Positions 45,307 to 56,876 of a DNA stretch of 64,000 nucleotides are shown here, piece after piece. The notes under the pieces were generated by a model. It did not search any database, was not told where the DNA came from, and worked only from the letters and a program-made list of their open reading frames with translations. Position numbers and translations under genes: made by a program. Position 1 is the first letter of the stretch. The number at the start of each line of letters is the position of its first letter. Origin of the DNA: Nigrospora sphaerica (Eukaryota > Ascomycota > Sordariomycetes > Amphisphaeriales > Apiosporaceae). The DNA is taken from NCBI GenBank assembly GCA_018287875.1, contig JAGVVL010000017.1, forward strand, positions 2,852,001 through 2,916,000, given 5' to 3'.

Positions 45307-47430
45307 TTAGGCCTCAACACTTGCCGGCGTGCCGTACCCCGAGTCCTTCGCGTGTTTGTCGGCCGGCTCCGTCTCGACGGGCGCCGTCGCCGTTTCCGTC
45401 TCCTGGTTTTCGGGCGGGCCGCCGGCCGCGGCCACTTCTACCATCTCCTCCTTGGCCGCTTGCTTCTTCTTCTTCTTCGTCTTCTTTTTGTCGTCGCTCT
45501 TGGGCCTCTTCTTGCTCTTCTTCTCCTTCTTCTTTTCGTCGGCTTCGGCCTCGGAGCCCGACTCGTCCGAGGACGAGGACGGGGAAGAGGATTCTGCGCC
45601 CGAGTCCGGGCCAGAGCCCGGTGCCTTCTTGCCGGCCTCGCTCTTCTCCTTCCGGGCCTCCTTCCGGGCCGCCTTCTTGTCCGCCTGGGCCTGCTCCTCC
45701 TTCTTCTTCTCCTCGGCCTTGCGGCGCTCCTCGGCCGCCTGGATCTCCTTGTTCTTACGGTCCTTGCGCGTCTGCTGGACGAACACCTCGGCCTGGTCGA
45801 TGGCCTCCTGCGGGTTGCGCTTGTGCCGCATCAGGTGGCCCTGGAGCTCCGCCGGGCTGAACTCGAGCCCCGGAATCTTGGTGGCGAACTCCTCCGCCAG
45901 CGTGTGGATCCGCGCCTCCTCAGCCGCCCGTTTCTTCTCCGTCTCCTCGACCAGCGACTGTGCCTGCTCGGGGGACAGGTTGCCGTCGGGCCGCGGCGCG
46001 TCTTCGTCGCCCTCCAGGTGCGCAAAGATGGCCCGGAAGATGGCCGCCGTCATCTCGGTATCGGCCAGGCCAAACTCGACCGTCATGTCGACGCGGCCCG
46101 GGCGGATCAGGGCCTTGTCCAGCTTCTCCAGGTGGTTGGTAGTCATGATGAGGACCCGCCCCTCCTGAGAGGCAACGCCGTCGAGAATGTTGAGAAGTCC
46201 AGACAAGGAGAGCCGGCCGTTCTTTTCCACGTTCTTTGTGCCCGGTGAAATCTGGCCGGGCTCCAGGGGCTCGGGGCCTTCATTGCCGCCGTCGTCTTCG
46301 GCACGCGTGTGCGTTAGACCGGCGGAATCGATGTCCTCCAGAAGCACGACGCAGCGGCGCGGCAGCTCGTGGAACAGCTGGCCGAGGTTTTCCTCGCTAG
46401 CCGTCATGGAACTCAGGCTGACAATGTAGATGCGCATGTTGAAGAAGCCGGCGAGGGCGAGTGAGAGCGAACTCTTGCCCGTGCCCGGAGGACCGTAAAG
46501 AAGGTAACCACGGCGGTAGGGGATACCGCGGTTGGAGTACCAGCGCTGGGTGGCGGGCTGCAGGTAGTCCGTCACATCGGTGATCAGGTTGGCCTTGGTC
46601 TTCTCGTTGAGGATGACGGTCGAGAAAGGGCGCGTCGCGCGGGCCATGCAGCGTTGCCAGTAGGGCTCGGCCGAGCCGGAGCGGAGGGCGCCGCGGTAGA
46701 TCAGCGTCTTGTTCTCATCCTTGGCCATGTAAAGGGCGCGGGCCTCGTGCAGAAGCTCCTTCAGAATCCAAGGGTTCCGGCCAAAGCACGAAACGGAGAT
46801 TTCCTCCTTCTCGCTCGCAAGTAGGTTCCTGGAGCTCTCCCGGTTGGCCTCCCGGCGGAACATGAGCAGACGTCCGCGGTACCAAAAATAGTGAGATCCG
46901 AAGGAGGGCGTGTAGCTCAGGGCCTTCTTCTTCTTGGTGCTGATGTCGCTGCCGCGCGGGCCTTCGGCCTCGTCGTCGTCGCTGTCATCGTCCTCGCGGC
47001 CGTAGAACATGACGAACCACGAGCGCGAGCCCAGGTTGGTGTTAACCACAAAGCGCCTCGAGCTCTGGGCAAACTTCTGGGCAGCGACCCATGCCATCAA
47101 GATGTTGTAGATCTCATCATCGGTGCGGATGTCCACCGTGGACATGAAGTAGGTCTCGATCTGGTCCCAGAAATACGAGTTCGAGTAGCTGAAGGCCACG
47201 GTCAGGCCGCCCACCAGGAGGATGAGGGGGATGTATAGGTTGAGGTCGATATGTAGGTATCTATAGACGAAGCCGGCAAATATGGAGAAGCCGGGGAAGA
47301 CCCAGTCCAGTAAGACCATCTGGGGCATCGCCGGGGACGGGGCCGACGCCTCAGCGCCGGGAAGGGACGTGTTGGTAGGGTCCGCCATGGCGTCGAGGGG
47401 ACGGGAAAGGAAAGTGGAAAGGAAGTCCAT
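45307..47430 (-). CDS. BCS1-like AAA ATPase with a charged C-terminal tail
   Basis: A single exon of 707 residues, taking the ATG of MDFLSTFLSRPLDAM as start (an in-frame ATG six codons upstream is also possible). Hydrophobic segments at about residues 40-58 and 66-82 precede a BCS1 N-terminal domain (FWDQIETYFMSTVDI, SWFVMFYG, FWYRGRLLMF, ISVSCFGRNPWILKELL). The AAA module has Walker A GPPGTGKSS (about residue 313), Walker B VVLLEDIDS (about residue 361) and TTNHLEKLDKALIRPGRVD with the sensor and arginine residues. BCS1 itself inserts the Rieske protein into complex III in mitochondria. Filamentous fungi carry several paralogues like this one, whose site and client are unknown. After about residue 560 there is a long Lys/Glu/Ser-rich tail with several KKK blocks, which true BCS1 (about 450 residues) lacks. 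A paralogue is therefore more likely than the Rieske translocase. Confidence 0.92.
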   Translation of the reverse strand: MDFLSTFLSRPLDAMADPTNTSLPGAEASAPSPAMPQMVLLDWVFPGFSIFAGFVYRYLHIDLNLYIPLILLVGGLTVAFSYSNSYFWDQIETYFMSTVDIRTDDEIYNILMAWVAAQKFAQSSRRFVVNTNLGSRSWFVMFYGREDDDSDDDEAEGPRGSDISTKKKKALSYTPSFGSHYFWYRGRLLMFRREANRESSRNLLASEKEEISVSCFGRNPWILKELLHEARALYMAKDENKTLIYRGALRSGSAEPYWQRCMARATRPFSTVILNEKTKANLITDVTDYLQPATQRWYSNRGIPYRRGYLLYGPPGTGKSSLSLALAGFFNMRIYIVSLSSMTASEENLGQLFHELPRRCVVLLEDIDSAGLTHTRAEDDGGNEGPEPLEPGQISPGTKNVEKNGRLSLSGLLNILDGVASQEGRVLIMTTNHLEKLDKALIRPGRVDMTVEFGLADTEMTAAIFRAIFAHLEGDEDAPRPDGNLSPEQAQSLVEETEKKRAAEEARIHTLAEEFATKIPGLEFSPAELQGHLMRHKRNPQEAIDQAEVFVQQTRKDRKNKEIQAAEERRKAEEKKKEEQAQADKKAARKEARKEKSEAGKKAPGSGPDSGAESSSPSSSSDESGSEAEADEKKKEKKSKKRPKSDDKKKTKKKKKQAAKEEMVEVAAAGGPPENQETETATAPVETEPADKHAKDSGYGTPASVEA

Positions 47431-48909
47431 TTTGTAATACCGCAACACGACGAGGTCAGGGCCACGCCGAAGCTGGGTTGGTTGGAAAAGAGGAAGAGGG
47501 GGAAAAGAGCGAGGGGGAATGGATTGGGCTCGCTATATATTGTTTCCTCCCCGCCGGCAGGCAACCCACAGGTTCCAAGGCGGACAGCTGAACAAGCCGG
47601 ACGACGAAGTAAGCTACCAGCAGGCTGAAAGCAAGCTTACCTGCATTTGCATACATTCCACTTGGCCCAACTTGCCCACGTCTTCGGCCTGCGAGTCACA
47701 CCCCCGACGGCCACGGCCAAGAACAACAGTTCCACCCGCCATGGGTACCGACTGCACTCTAGTCAAGCGGCTCAGGTCTGCACATACAGCACACTAGTGA
47801 CATGCATAGTAGCCCCATTGACATACGCATACATTCCAGTCAGGGAAAGAAAACACGACGATTGGTCGGGGAGAGTGGTAGGAGGAGCGGATGGATGGCC
47901 TGTATGCGTATGGAACTTTTTAGTGTATACCTCCCTCTGACACGGGGACAGACGGATAACTGGAGGCTCCCCGTCGCCCGGGCGGGGTTTGGCCGTATGA
48001 CTGGGCCGGCCACTTGGGAAATAGCGTTTGTTGCCTAATAAGGGGTACCGCGGGAACAAGCTAAAAACTCGCTACCCAAGGTCCAGGCTCGACTGAGGGC
48101 TCCACGAGGGACAAGTGACAGCGGGCGATCACCCAAGCTGGAGAGCAGCGCCCACAGCCTCGAACTTTGGACTCTGGCACCAATGGCGGCGAAACGTGTC
48201 AGCCGGGCTATGCAGTTACAGTGTTGGGGCTGAGGAGGCAACCAGGCAACCCAGGCAACCCAGGCACACGTGCATGCCAGCTTATCGGAGATGCAGGTAG
48301 GACCGACTGGATGACACCCGCCTTACGAGGTACTTGACTAGTCCACTCCCGCTTGTCCTCCAGCTTTCCGCCAGCCAGTGCCTGTTTTATGACTATCTAC
48401 TTACGTACATGATGTTCGGTAAGTCTTTTTTTTCTCTCCAAATCCCAGTGGTTACTTATGGATCCCGTCTATGTGACTCCATTGTTTTAGGTGCCCTACA
48501 TAGTGCGGGAACGCCCATCCCCTGGGAACGGACTCCCTTACCAGCCCTACGCCGCCTTCGCCGGCCACGCCGTTTTTCTCTCTTTAGCGTCCACATCCCC
48601 ATACCAACATGGCCAATGCTGGTGCAAACTGCGCCCCTGCCCGACACGAAGCGGTGCGGCCGTGAACGGGCTGCATCGGCCCTGCACCCATTGGCTATTT
48701 CCCCAGCCATCGTCATTCGTGCAGCACAGGGCTAACGGCCTGTGGAAACTTGGGCCGTCATTTGATTACCGTCTTTCTGTACTGCCGCAGCCTCGTTCAC
48801 ACGCGACCACAGGTACAAGTGGTGGCTCAGTTCCGACTGACCTTCGGTTCCGGCCAATCAACGTCACCCGTGACCTTCGCCCAGCACCTGAGGCCGCCAG
48901 GACTGCCAC
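47431..48909. other. Intergenic region between the BCS1-like and subtilase genes
   Basis: About 1.5 kb on the promoter side of the BCS1-like gene and the 3' side of the subtilase gene; both genes are on the minus strand. No supported gene, RNA or notable repeat. Confidence 0.6.
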
Positions 48910-51687
48910 CTAAGACGTGTACTTCAGGTTGAACGGCACCGTCTCCACGAAGTCCCAGTCCTCCTGCTTCGCCGCATCGCCGTTGATCCGCAGTGCGCTG
49001 ACCAGGAAGGCGAGAGTGCCTTCGGGGGCCACGGAGCCGTCGCCCATTCGGCCCCGGAACGTGGCCCCAGCGCCTCCGTTCCGGTACGGATACTGCCGCG
49101 GGAAGTCGGGCAGCATACCCACCGTCTTGTGCCCGAAGAAGTCGCTCGTGGTCACGTTGGTGCTATCGCCCACCGCCACTAGATCGACGCGCACCATCGG
49201 GCTGCCGACCGTTAAAGTCACCCGGATCTTGGGGGCCACCTCGTTGCCTTTCCACGGCTGGCCCGGTCGGGGTATGGTAAAGGTCGTGTTGGGCGACGAC
49301 GGAATGTTAAAGTGCCCCTGTGTGTCGGTGAGGTAGACGCCTCCCTCCCAGCCCGGCTGCAGCGTCGGCGTGTCGTGGAGACTACCCCAGACGCCAAGGT
49401 ACGGGAGCGACAGCGCCGCCTCGTCACCGCCGGTGCTGTTGAGTGTGATGTAGCCACTGTATACGGGCAAAAGTGTAGCATTGAGGCTCGTGGGTGGTTC
49501 CACCGATACAGTCACGCCCACACTGCCACCGGCCGGCACCGTCACCGTGTCCGACGAGAACGAGACCCGGGCCCCGTCGTTGCTGATGGGCTGAGGGGCA
49601 CTAGGGGTGCTCAGTATGCCATTAGAGCCGTCGGCGAGCGAGTACACTGTGACCGCCTTGGCATGGCCGAGAATGTACGTGACTTCCACCGGGGCCGTGT
49701 TCTGGATGCTGATGGTGCGGTTGGCGACAAAGTTGTCGCTGTCGTTGAACGACAAGCTACTGACGCTCAGAATGGTCGTCGCGAAAGCCGCATCGTAGGC
49801 CTGGACCAGGCCAGCGCCTTGCTGGGCAACGGACGCGAGCATGTCGTCATGCGCAGCCGTGCCGTCAAACCAGGCCTTGGGCTTCGCAGTGGCCGAAAGG
49901 ACACTTCGCAAAAGTTTGATATCCAGCGTGCCGCGGGCCTCTCCCAGCAGCGCAAAGATACCGGCCACCATTGGCGTGGCCATGGAGGTGCCCGAAATCA
50001 CGGCATACGAGCCTTGCGACACGGGGTACGTCGAGAGGATGTTTCCTCCAGGGGCCGTGAACTGCGGCTTCACGTCCACTTCCCAAGTTGGCCCCCAAGT
50101 CGACATGCTGCTGGTATAGCCACCGCTGGCAGGGGCTTTCCACTCCTGAACAAACACGCCAGCACTGCCAGTTGCCGAGATCGTTACCGTGACAACCTCT
50201 CCTTGGTTGATTGCCTCGATCCACTGAGCACCCTGAGCAGCAGTGGTTTGCGCCACGCCTTGGATCTCATCGAGGTAAACGTAAACGTTGGTAATGCTGT
50301 TTTCCTCATTGCTGTACCATAGGATATATCGGCCGCCCATGGCGGCGATGTTGGTAGCCTGGGTCGTCGGCAAACATTTCGAAGTCACAGCCTCCCGTAC
50401 CAGAACCACCTTGTCGGAAAGATCGGGCGTGCCGGCGGGCAATGCCTGGCAGGCGTCGTCGATCGTTTCTGTGCTGTTGCTTACAGCCCACAACGGTAAC
50501 GTCACATTCCGAGAAAACGAGGGGTTTCCTCGGTTCATGATGCCGAAGGCGCTGGCGGATCCGTTGTTAACCGTGTATAGTCCCCTTTCGAGCATCATGG
50601 GCATGACCGTGTTCTCGACGGACCCAACAGCGGTGACCTCACGGCCACTGGCAGGCGTGGCCGGATACCATAGTCCCAAGTTTCCCGAGTTGCCGTTCGC
50701 GATGATGAGAGGGGTTCCGGCCGCGGCAACGCGCGAGGCGGACACGGCCCATGGGTCTGAAGACCATCCCGAGTCATCGCCCGCCGACATGGAGATGATG
50801 TCTGAGCCGGCCTCGTAGGCCATGTTGATGGCCGCCGCAATCATCTCGTTGGTCGTGGTGCCTCCACACCCGGAGACCTTGTACATGCCAATCGTGGCGC
50901 CGGGCGCCGCTCCCGTGAAGCCAAGCTCGTTGGGCTGAGCAGCAATAATGCCCGCTACGTGCGTACCACTGAATCTCTGTTAGCCGCCAACGATCGCCGG
51001 GCCTGGCAGTCATGCACCACGGCGGGCCAGGGACACGCACTGGGGATCGCAGTTGTTCAAGGGATCAGCGTCCGGAATTGGCACCGGGGACGTGCTGTCA
51101 TCTCCGTTCAGGTCGTATCCATAGGAGACAAGGCAGCCCTCGCCAAAGCAACCACCGAGGGCCGGGTGGAGGTAGTCGACTCCCGTATCGATGATGCCGA
51201 TGCGCATGCCCTTGCCGGTGATGCCCTTCTCGTGGAGCTTGCTGACCTGTGTCATAAGATGCGGTGTGAAGAGGTCCTGGACGGTTCCCTGGCGAGTCTG
51301 GAGGTGGGCCGCATGAGCCGTGGCGTTGCTGGCGCCGACAGACACGACCTCGGGACGCGGGAACTGGACCTTGCGCACCGGCCAAAGACTCTTGACACGG
51401 GGCAGGGCGCCGATCCGATCCGCCGTGGCATCGGCGTCAGTCAGGTTGCGCAGTGAGAAGGACGCACCCTTGAACAGGCGGTAGTTGAGGTTCATGCGGC
51501 GGTCGACCTCGATACCATCGGCCCTGAGACTGTCGTAAAAGGCTTTCACGTCGTCATCGCCCTCAAATTCGACGATGTAGGAGCCGGGGATGGCCGTCGA
51601 GTTGGCGTTGCCGTCATCGATGGCGGCGGCGCCGGCAGTCGATGCCAGCGCGCCCAGAAGGGCCAGAGCGGGATGAGCAAACCTCAT
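48910..51687 (-). CDS. Secreted subtilisin-like serine protease (S8, Vpr type)
   Basis: Two exons (51687-51041, 50974-48910, minus strand) encode 903 residues. A signal peptide (MRFAHPALALLGALASTAGAAA) leads into an I9-type propeptide (GSYIVEFEGDDDVKAFYDSL). The catalytic domain has Asp167 in IDTGVDY, His221 in FSGTHVAG, the oxyanion Asn309 in IIANGNSGN and Ser546 in SGTSMATP. A PA-like insert lies between His and Ser (LSDKVVLVREAV, MGGRYILWYSN). A C-terminal Fn3-like region follows, with VTVPAGGSVGVTV. This layout is that of extracellular Vpr-type fungal subtilases, which digest protein outside the cell. The usual GHGTHV is FSGTHV here. An alternative splice (donor at 51037, acceptor before 50976) would read CRFSGTHV; in either case the catalytic His is kept. 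The 66-nt intron has weak branch sites, so the exact junction is unsure. Confidence 0.92.
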
Positions 51688-54205
51688 ATCGCGAAACGAA
51701 GGACGGGGAATGAGGGACAGTGGTTGCTGAAGAAGAAGGATGACCTCGAGCGGCGTCGGCTCTGCGAGGAAGAGATAGAATGTCGCCGCCAGCAGCCATG
51801 GGACGAGACGTATTATATACGCCCGACTCGCCCCCGATTAGGCCCCGGCCACTGCCTGTACCGCAACCCGTTGGTGCAAAGTTGAGACATGGGCTCGGCC
51901 AAAATCCCACAAATACTATCACTGGAGGGCAGGACTTTGAGAAGTGCTGAGTGACTAGAAGAGTTTGGTTCCTGGGGAGTGGGCCGGGGAGGCTTGGCAG
52001 GAAATACGAGAGCCAAGGAGGCAGGCGGGTAGCTTGTTGTTGTATTCGATGAACTAGTTCGGCATGTATACACCCCAAAGACGGGAACGAAGCCATGTTT
52101 GTATCGGGTCGCTTGCTTCCGACCACGCGCTGGGGGACGGGCCGTGGGGGGGTTAGCCTGTGCCTCGCGATATACCAGGCCAGGAGCTCCCGTGAGGTGG
52201 CTCAAGGATTTCTGAGCGCCACGAATGACCATGATTCGTGGAGAAAGCAAGGACGCGAGGTTCTCTCCGTCAGTACTTCAGGTGAACAAGGCGAGAGGGG
52301 CACTGACCGTGCCCATGCCCATCATCACGCGCCAAGCGCAGGTCCAGGCGGTCGAACCAGGGCCCCATCTCGGGCATCCAGCCGGTGCCCTTGAATCCGT
52401 ACAATAATAGCAGAACTCTAGTCCGTCGTGGGGAGGTGGAAAGATGCAGCGCTTTTATCGCCAGGGGTGCCCGCAGCGCGAGAGCTCGTGTGCAGCGTCG
52501 CAACCGATGGATACAGCGTGGGACCCATGCCGGCCCATTGCATAGAGGAGAATTGGGGATCGCATGAGAGAGAGGAACCAGCTAAGGTGCGTGGGGAGGG
52601 AAACCTGTATGCGGGACGATAGGGAAAACTGGACCGGGGGGCAGCAGCTGCTCCAGGCGCGAGCCGCACGCTTTCCTCGTAATCGCCGTTCTTGGCGAGG
52701 CCGGGGGGCTGTTTTTCCTCGGGGCACGTCGTCCCAGACCGGCAATCAACGTCCGAGTAGGCAGCTCTCCTCCCATATCCCACGCCAAGGCACAGCCCGG
52801 CCGTTGCCAGCTCGCCACGAGCAACTCGGCGGGGGGGATGCCGTTCGCCGGCGACGAGCCTCCATCCCACGCCCCGTCGCGTTCGTCCGCGTAGAGAGTA
52901 CTGGGCTGACGAGGCAGGTGCTACGCAGGGAAACGAGAAGCGCAGGAAGGAAGGCGGGGGAGGGCAAGAGGAAGGAGTGGGGAGGGCCGTGTTCGCCCAG
53001 GATGGAGAAAAAAGAAGTGACGGGAAAAGGGAAGATATTCCAAAGAGGAAACCGGAGAGAAAAAAGAAAACAAACCGAAAAGCTGCCCTCTCCAACCGAA
53101 CGGACCCCTAACCACTCTTACCCCAATCCACCCGTCCATTCATCTTTTCAAGCAGCTCCCCCCGCTCTCTTTTCCTCCTCCAGTCCCAATATCTTCAGAG
53201 GGGGAAATCAGGACGGCGCGCCCGTATAGCCGCTGCTAGACCACCACGGGGCCCGACGCCCGAGGATGGGGCCCGAAGCACCCAGGTGAAAGGAAGTAGA
53301 GGCGAGGCAAGGACTCAGATTGTTGTTCTCTATTTGATGTCCGTCATGAGCTGTAGAGCTACCCGACCTCCGAAAGGGGGGGTTGGCGGTCTCTACCAGG
53401 GACACCGACAAGCTGCCAATGCCGAGGTCGTCTTCTGCTTTCAAGGGGCTGGACCTGTAGCGAAACGCCCGAGGGAGAGAATGCCGGGTATATGACCCAG
53501 AGCTTCCGAAAGACGAGCATGACTTCCCTATCCCCTTGCTTACGGGAATACCCCCCACTCAGGTTCCCTCACCCCTCCCCTTCCTTTATTCCCTTGGCCC
53601 AGGAACCTCTTTTATCGGTTTCCCGAGGAACGCTGCATACGATCAACACGGGTGTGTGTAAGAGGGCAGAGGCGGCGGCGAAGGGAAGCTCGAGGACACA
53701 AAGTGATCCCAAAGGAAGAATGATCAGATTAGGGCTCTCCCTGAGACTCCGACATTTGGCCATCCAAACTCCCAATCCGTTTCTCGGCACCCCCTCCCCT
53801 CTCCCAGAAAGAATCCCAGCCCACGAGTCGTTCAGCACTTGAGTTTGACCGTCGCCTTGACCTCCCTCCGTTCCGTTGCTCTTCCGTCTCACTTCCCCGA
53901 CGTACTCTGTCAACTTCGTACAACCTGGCCCGGCTTTCACGGCCACGTTTTTTGACGGCGGCGGCGGCGGTGGCGACGTAGGAAAAGAAAAGCAACAGGA
54001 CTCCCAAAAACAGAACCTTCCCATAACTACCGATCCCAACCGCAAACACCAAAACAGAACCGTGAGGTTTGAACATGCGGGGGGGAACTGCCCATTTCGG
54101 CCCTCTTAGCCGCCCGTTCCAGACTAAGGGAGCCGAGATAGGCCGCCATCCGGCTGCGCTTGCTCATTTGCACCCCGCTACGCACTCTACTCTCGTTGTG
54201 GGAGC
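51688..54205. other. Gene-poor intergenic region
   Basis: About 2.5 kb with no supported gene. The part next to 51,688 is the promoter side of the subtilase gene. Purine-rich blocks lie around 52,900-53,090. The overlapping frames of about 220 codons on both strands near 52,420-53,230 are in a low-complexity region and carry no domain. Confidence 0.55.
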
Positions 54206-54952
54206 TTAAGCCGGCCGGTAGTTCGGCATGGATTGCGGCGGCGGCATGGCATATCCGCCGCGGCCGTGGGCGAAGGGGCCGGGCTGAGCGGGGGCAAAGT
54301 TGCTGGGGGCGCCACCGGGGTGCGCAAAGGGGCCGGGGCCGGGATGGCCTCCGGGACGCGCAAAGGGGCCGGGGCCGCCGGGCTGCGCAAAGGGTCCGGG
54401 GCCGGGATGGCCTCCGGGACGCGGAAACGGGCCGGGACCGCCAGGTTGACCGCCGGGGCCGCCACCGCCAGCCCCGGGGGGTCGCGGCGGGCCGTCCTCA
54501 TCGTCTCCGTCCTCGTCTTCGTCGTCGCTGCTACCGTCGCTCTCGTCGTAGGCCGAGGCGCGGCTGCCGTGGCCGCTGCTGCTCCCCCCGTGGCGACGGT
54601 GGTGGCGGTGGGGGGGACGAGGAAGGCAGTGGACCTTTTTGTGCTTGAAGGCGGCAAAGGGCCCCGCGAGCATGTGGGCGGCGAAGCGCACGGCGCGGCG
54701 GTCGCGCTCGTCAATGGTGCAGACCACGTAGCCCTGCGAGGACAGCGAGGTGCGCGAGCTCCCGTGGCCCGACGACGACGAGCAGCGCGTCCGCGAGGAC
54801 GACGACGACGAGTAGGACGACGACGACGACGAGAAGCTGGGCGCGGCCGACGAGTAGGAGCCTGAGCCGGCAGTCGAAGACGTACTGCTCGGGCTGCGGG
54901 AGCGGTGACGGTGGGAGCGGTGGTGGTGGTGGTGGTGGTGGTGGTGGCCCAT
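54206..54952 (-). CDS. Low-complexity protein with N-terminal His run and GPGPF repeats
   Basis: A single-exon frame of 248 residues. It begins MG followed by nine His and then alternating His, Arg and Ser. A Ser-rich part with runs of 5-6 Ser comes next. A more ordinary-looking middle segment, about residues 70-110 (SSQGYVVCTIDERDRRAVRF, then AAHMLAGPFAAFKHKKVHCL), could be a folded or conserved motif. An acidic block (DESDGSSDDEDEDGDDEDG) is followed by a C-terminal array of GGPGPFARPGGHPGPGPF-like repeats, at least four units. I do not recognise the family. The ordered change of composition and the ATG directly before the His run favour a real protein, but the opposite strand is also open for 210 codons, so the call needs transcript support. 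The poly-His run is natural sequence here, not proof of a cloning tag. It may be metal-binding or phase-separating; that is speculation. Confidence 0.6.
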   Translation of the reverse strand: MGHHHHHHHHHRSHRHRSRSPSSTSSTAGSGSYSSAAPSFSSSSSSYSSSSSSRTRCSSSSGHGSSRTSLSSQGYVVCTIDERDRRAVRFAAHMLAGPFAAFKHKKVHCLPRPPHRHHRRHGGSSSGHGSRASAYDESDGSSDDEDEDGDDEDGPPRPPGAGGGGPGGQPGGPGPFPRPGGHPGPGPFAQPGGPGPFARPGGHPGPGPFAHPGGAPSNFAPAQPGPFAHGRGGYAMPPPQSMPNYRPA

Positions 54953-56876
54953 GATGGTTCTGGCTGTTTTGGGAGGCGGAGCTTCCCGGGTTTGGCAAGG
55001 GGCAGGGAGAGGTGAAAGTGAAGAGGGCCGTGGGTGGGCAGCAAGAGGTGTAAAGTATATGACGGATGGGCAGTTCTCTTAGGGAGGCTCTCCCCCGCTC
55101 AGGCTTGGACGGGCCAGAGGGTCAAAGAAGGTTGCAGGAACAGTTTGCGGATTCTTGGGGAAGGGGGTCAAGTCGAACGCCGGTCAGGCCAATACAAAGA
55201 CTTTCGGGAAAACAGCAAACGCCATGTCCTCGTTCGCTCCCGGCCAGACCTGAGGCAGAGCGAACCCGCGCGGTTTTTCTACTTCTCGTCAACCACACAC
55301 ATACGCACACCCTCCAAGAACCAAACGGGCGTTGCCAGGGTCCCGACGGCGGGGGGCCCTCCAGTGTTGGAAAGCAGAGCCGCAAGTTGCATTCCTCCGC
55401 ATCAGGCCACCAATCCGCCGGCGTCCCTGGCCAGCGTGGCAGGGCAAACCCGGACGCAGCGCCCGCATCCAACACGGTGACGCTTCCTCCTATGCCGGGC
55501 GAGCTTGGAATCTTCGTGGCGGACGCCTGGCCCTCCCCCGCGTCACCGTAGCAGCTAGGGGGTTCATCTCTATTGGGCCAGGGCACCCAGGGTTTGGCCG
55601 TCTCGGTAGGCAACCTTAGGCGCCCACTCAGCCTTGGGAACGCCTGGCCATGTGGCGGACGCTTGGATGGGGGGTTTTGGGGGCCCCCGAGAAGGGGGGT
55701 TCATTATGATGGCAGGGAAGAAAGGGATCAACAGATTAGAGCCTCGCCGAGCCTCGCCGGCCTCGGGGTCTGCCGGACGGTCCAAGAAACGGGGCAAATG
55801 CACAGCATCAACGGAATTTGGGGGTCGGGGGCCATCGGTGGTGGGATTGGCCAAAGGCCATGCAGCCCAGCCGTGTCACCACACCATCTCATCTGGTTCC
55901 CCGAGTACTTTGCCCGATGGGTCGAAGCAGGCTGGCAGGCCGAGCCCGCCGCCCGTCCGAATCCTGTGCGCATGGGCTCCGGGGCATAGGCGTCCGTTTC
56001 GTGGTTCCGTCGCGATGTGGCTCGGCGGGAGAGACAACTAGGGCGGAAGAGACGGACGCGCTTACGTGCAAAGCCCGCCGTCTGCCCCCTGACTGCCCCG
56101 AAAACCCCCCTCACATTCCTTTCTTCCGCCACGCTTCCGGCTTTCTTGTAACGTATTACATTGACTACATGTCGTCGCCCACTCGCGTCGTGCCACGACG
56201 GCCTGCCCGGATCCCCGTCTCGTCGGAGCCGTGTTTCCACCAGCCGATGTACCGGCCAGGCATAGTATGTAGCCGAAGTACACGCTCGCCACCGTCCTCG
56301 TGTGCGCCCAAGAACGATTTCATGCCCGCTGTAGCCGAATTCTACGCCGTTAAATGACCCGGAGCAACGCCGACTCGTGCGAGCGTAAACATCCACCTGA
56401 GCTTGACCCATAACACTTTCGTAGCGATCGACCTGGAGGAACCGAGCGGGTTGTATGCGCAGACCGGGGTCGGCGCCGGTACGCCGCGCGCCGGGTATCA
56501 AGACGATGGCCGACTCGTCGTCCCTGTACAGTATATAAAGCCGTTCCACGAAATGACTGAAGATGTGCCCGTTCGAGATCTTGCCGAATAAAACAGAAAG
56601 CAAAAACGCCCGGGGCTAGCGCACCCTTGCCTGCCCCATGCCAAGTTGTCGTGATAGATTCGGTTTGTTCATTGAGTTCAGGGGTTGCACCCAGATGGGT
56701 ATAGTGGTGCAAACTCCCGAGAGCCCCCTGTCGTGCCCCTCGAGTTCCAGACGAGGCTGAGTCAGTAAGTATGCGTGCGCGTGCGCGTGTGCGGCCGGTG
56801 CGGCGTATAAGTAGTGTGTGGTATGCGGTGTTCGTGTGCAGGCCGCCGGGATCCCAATATGGAAGACATAAAGTCA
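54953..56876. other. Gene-poor intergenic region
   Basis: About 1.9 kb. A minus-strand frame of 291 codons (56603-55728) is present but has no domain, no repeat of family motifs and an amino-acid mix expected of GC-rich chance frames, so I do not call it. Promoter sequence of the His-run protein should lie just above 54,952. Confidence 0.5.

Noticed and set aside
52418..53229. Overlapping frames of about 220 codons on both strands
   Set aside because: They lie in low-complexity purine/pyrimidine sequence and show no conserved motif in either direction.
54233..54865. Plus-strand frame of 210 codons opposite the His-run protein
   Set aside because: It is Gly/Ala/Arg-rich with no ordered blocks; the minus-strand frame begins and ends more convincingly. 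Transcript data could reverse this.
55728..56603. Minus-strand frame of 291 codons
   Set aside because: No domain, membrane segment, family motif or splice context; composition is what GC-rich non-coding sequence gives by chance.
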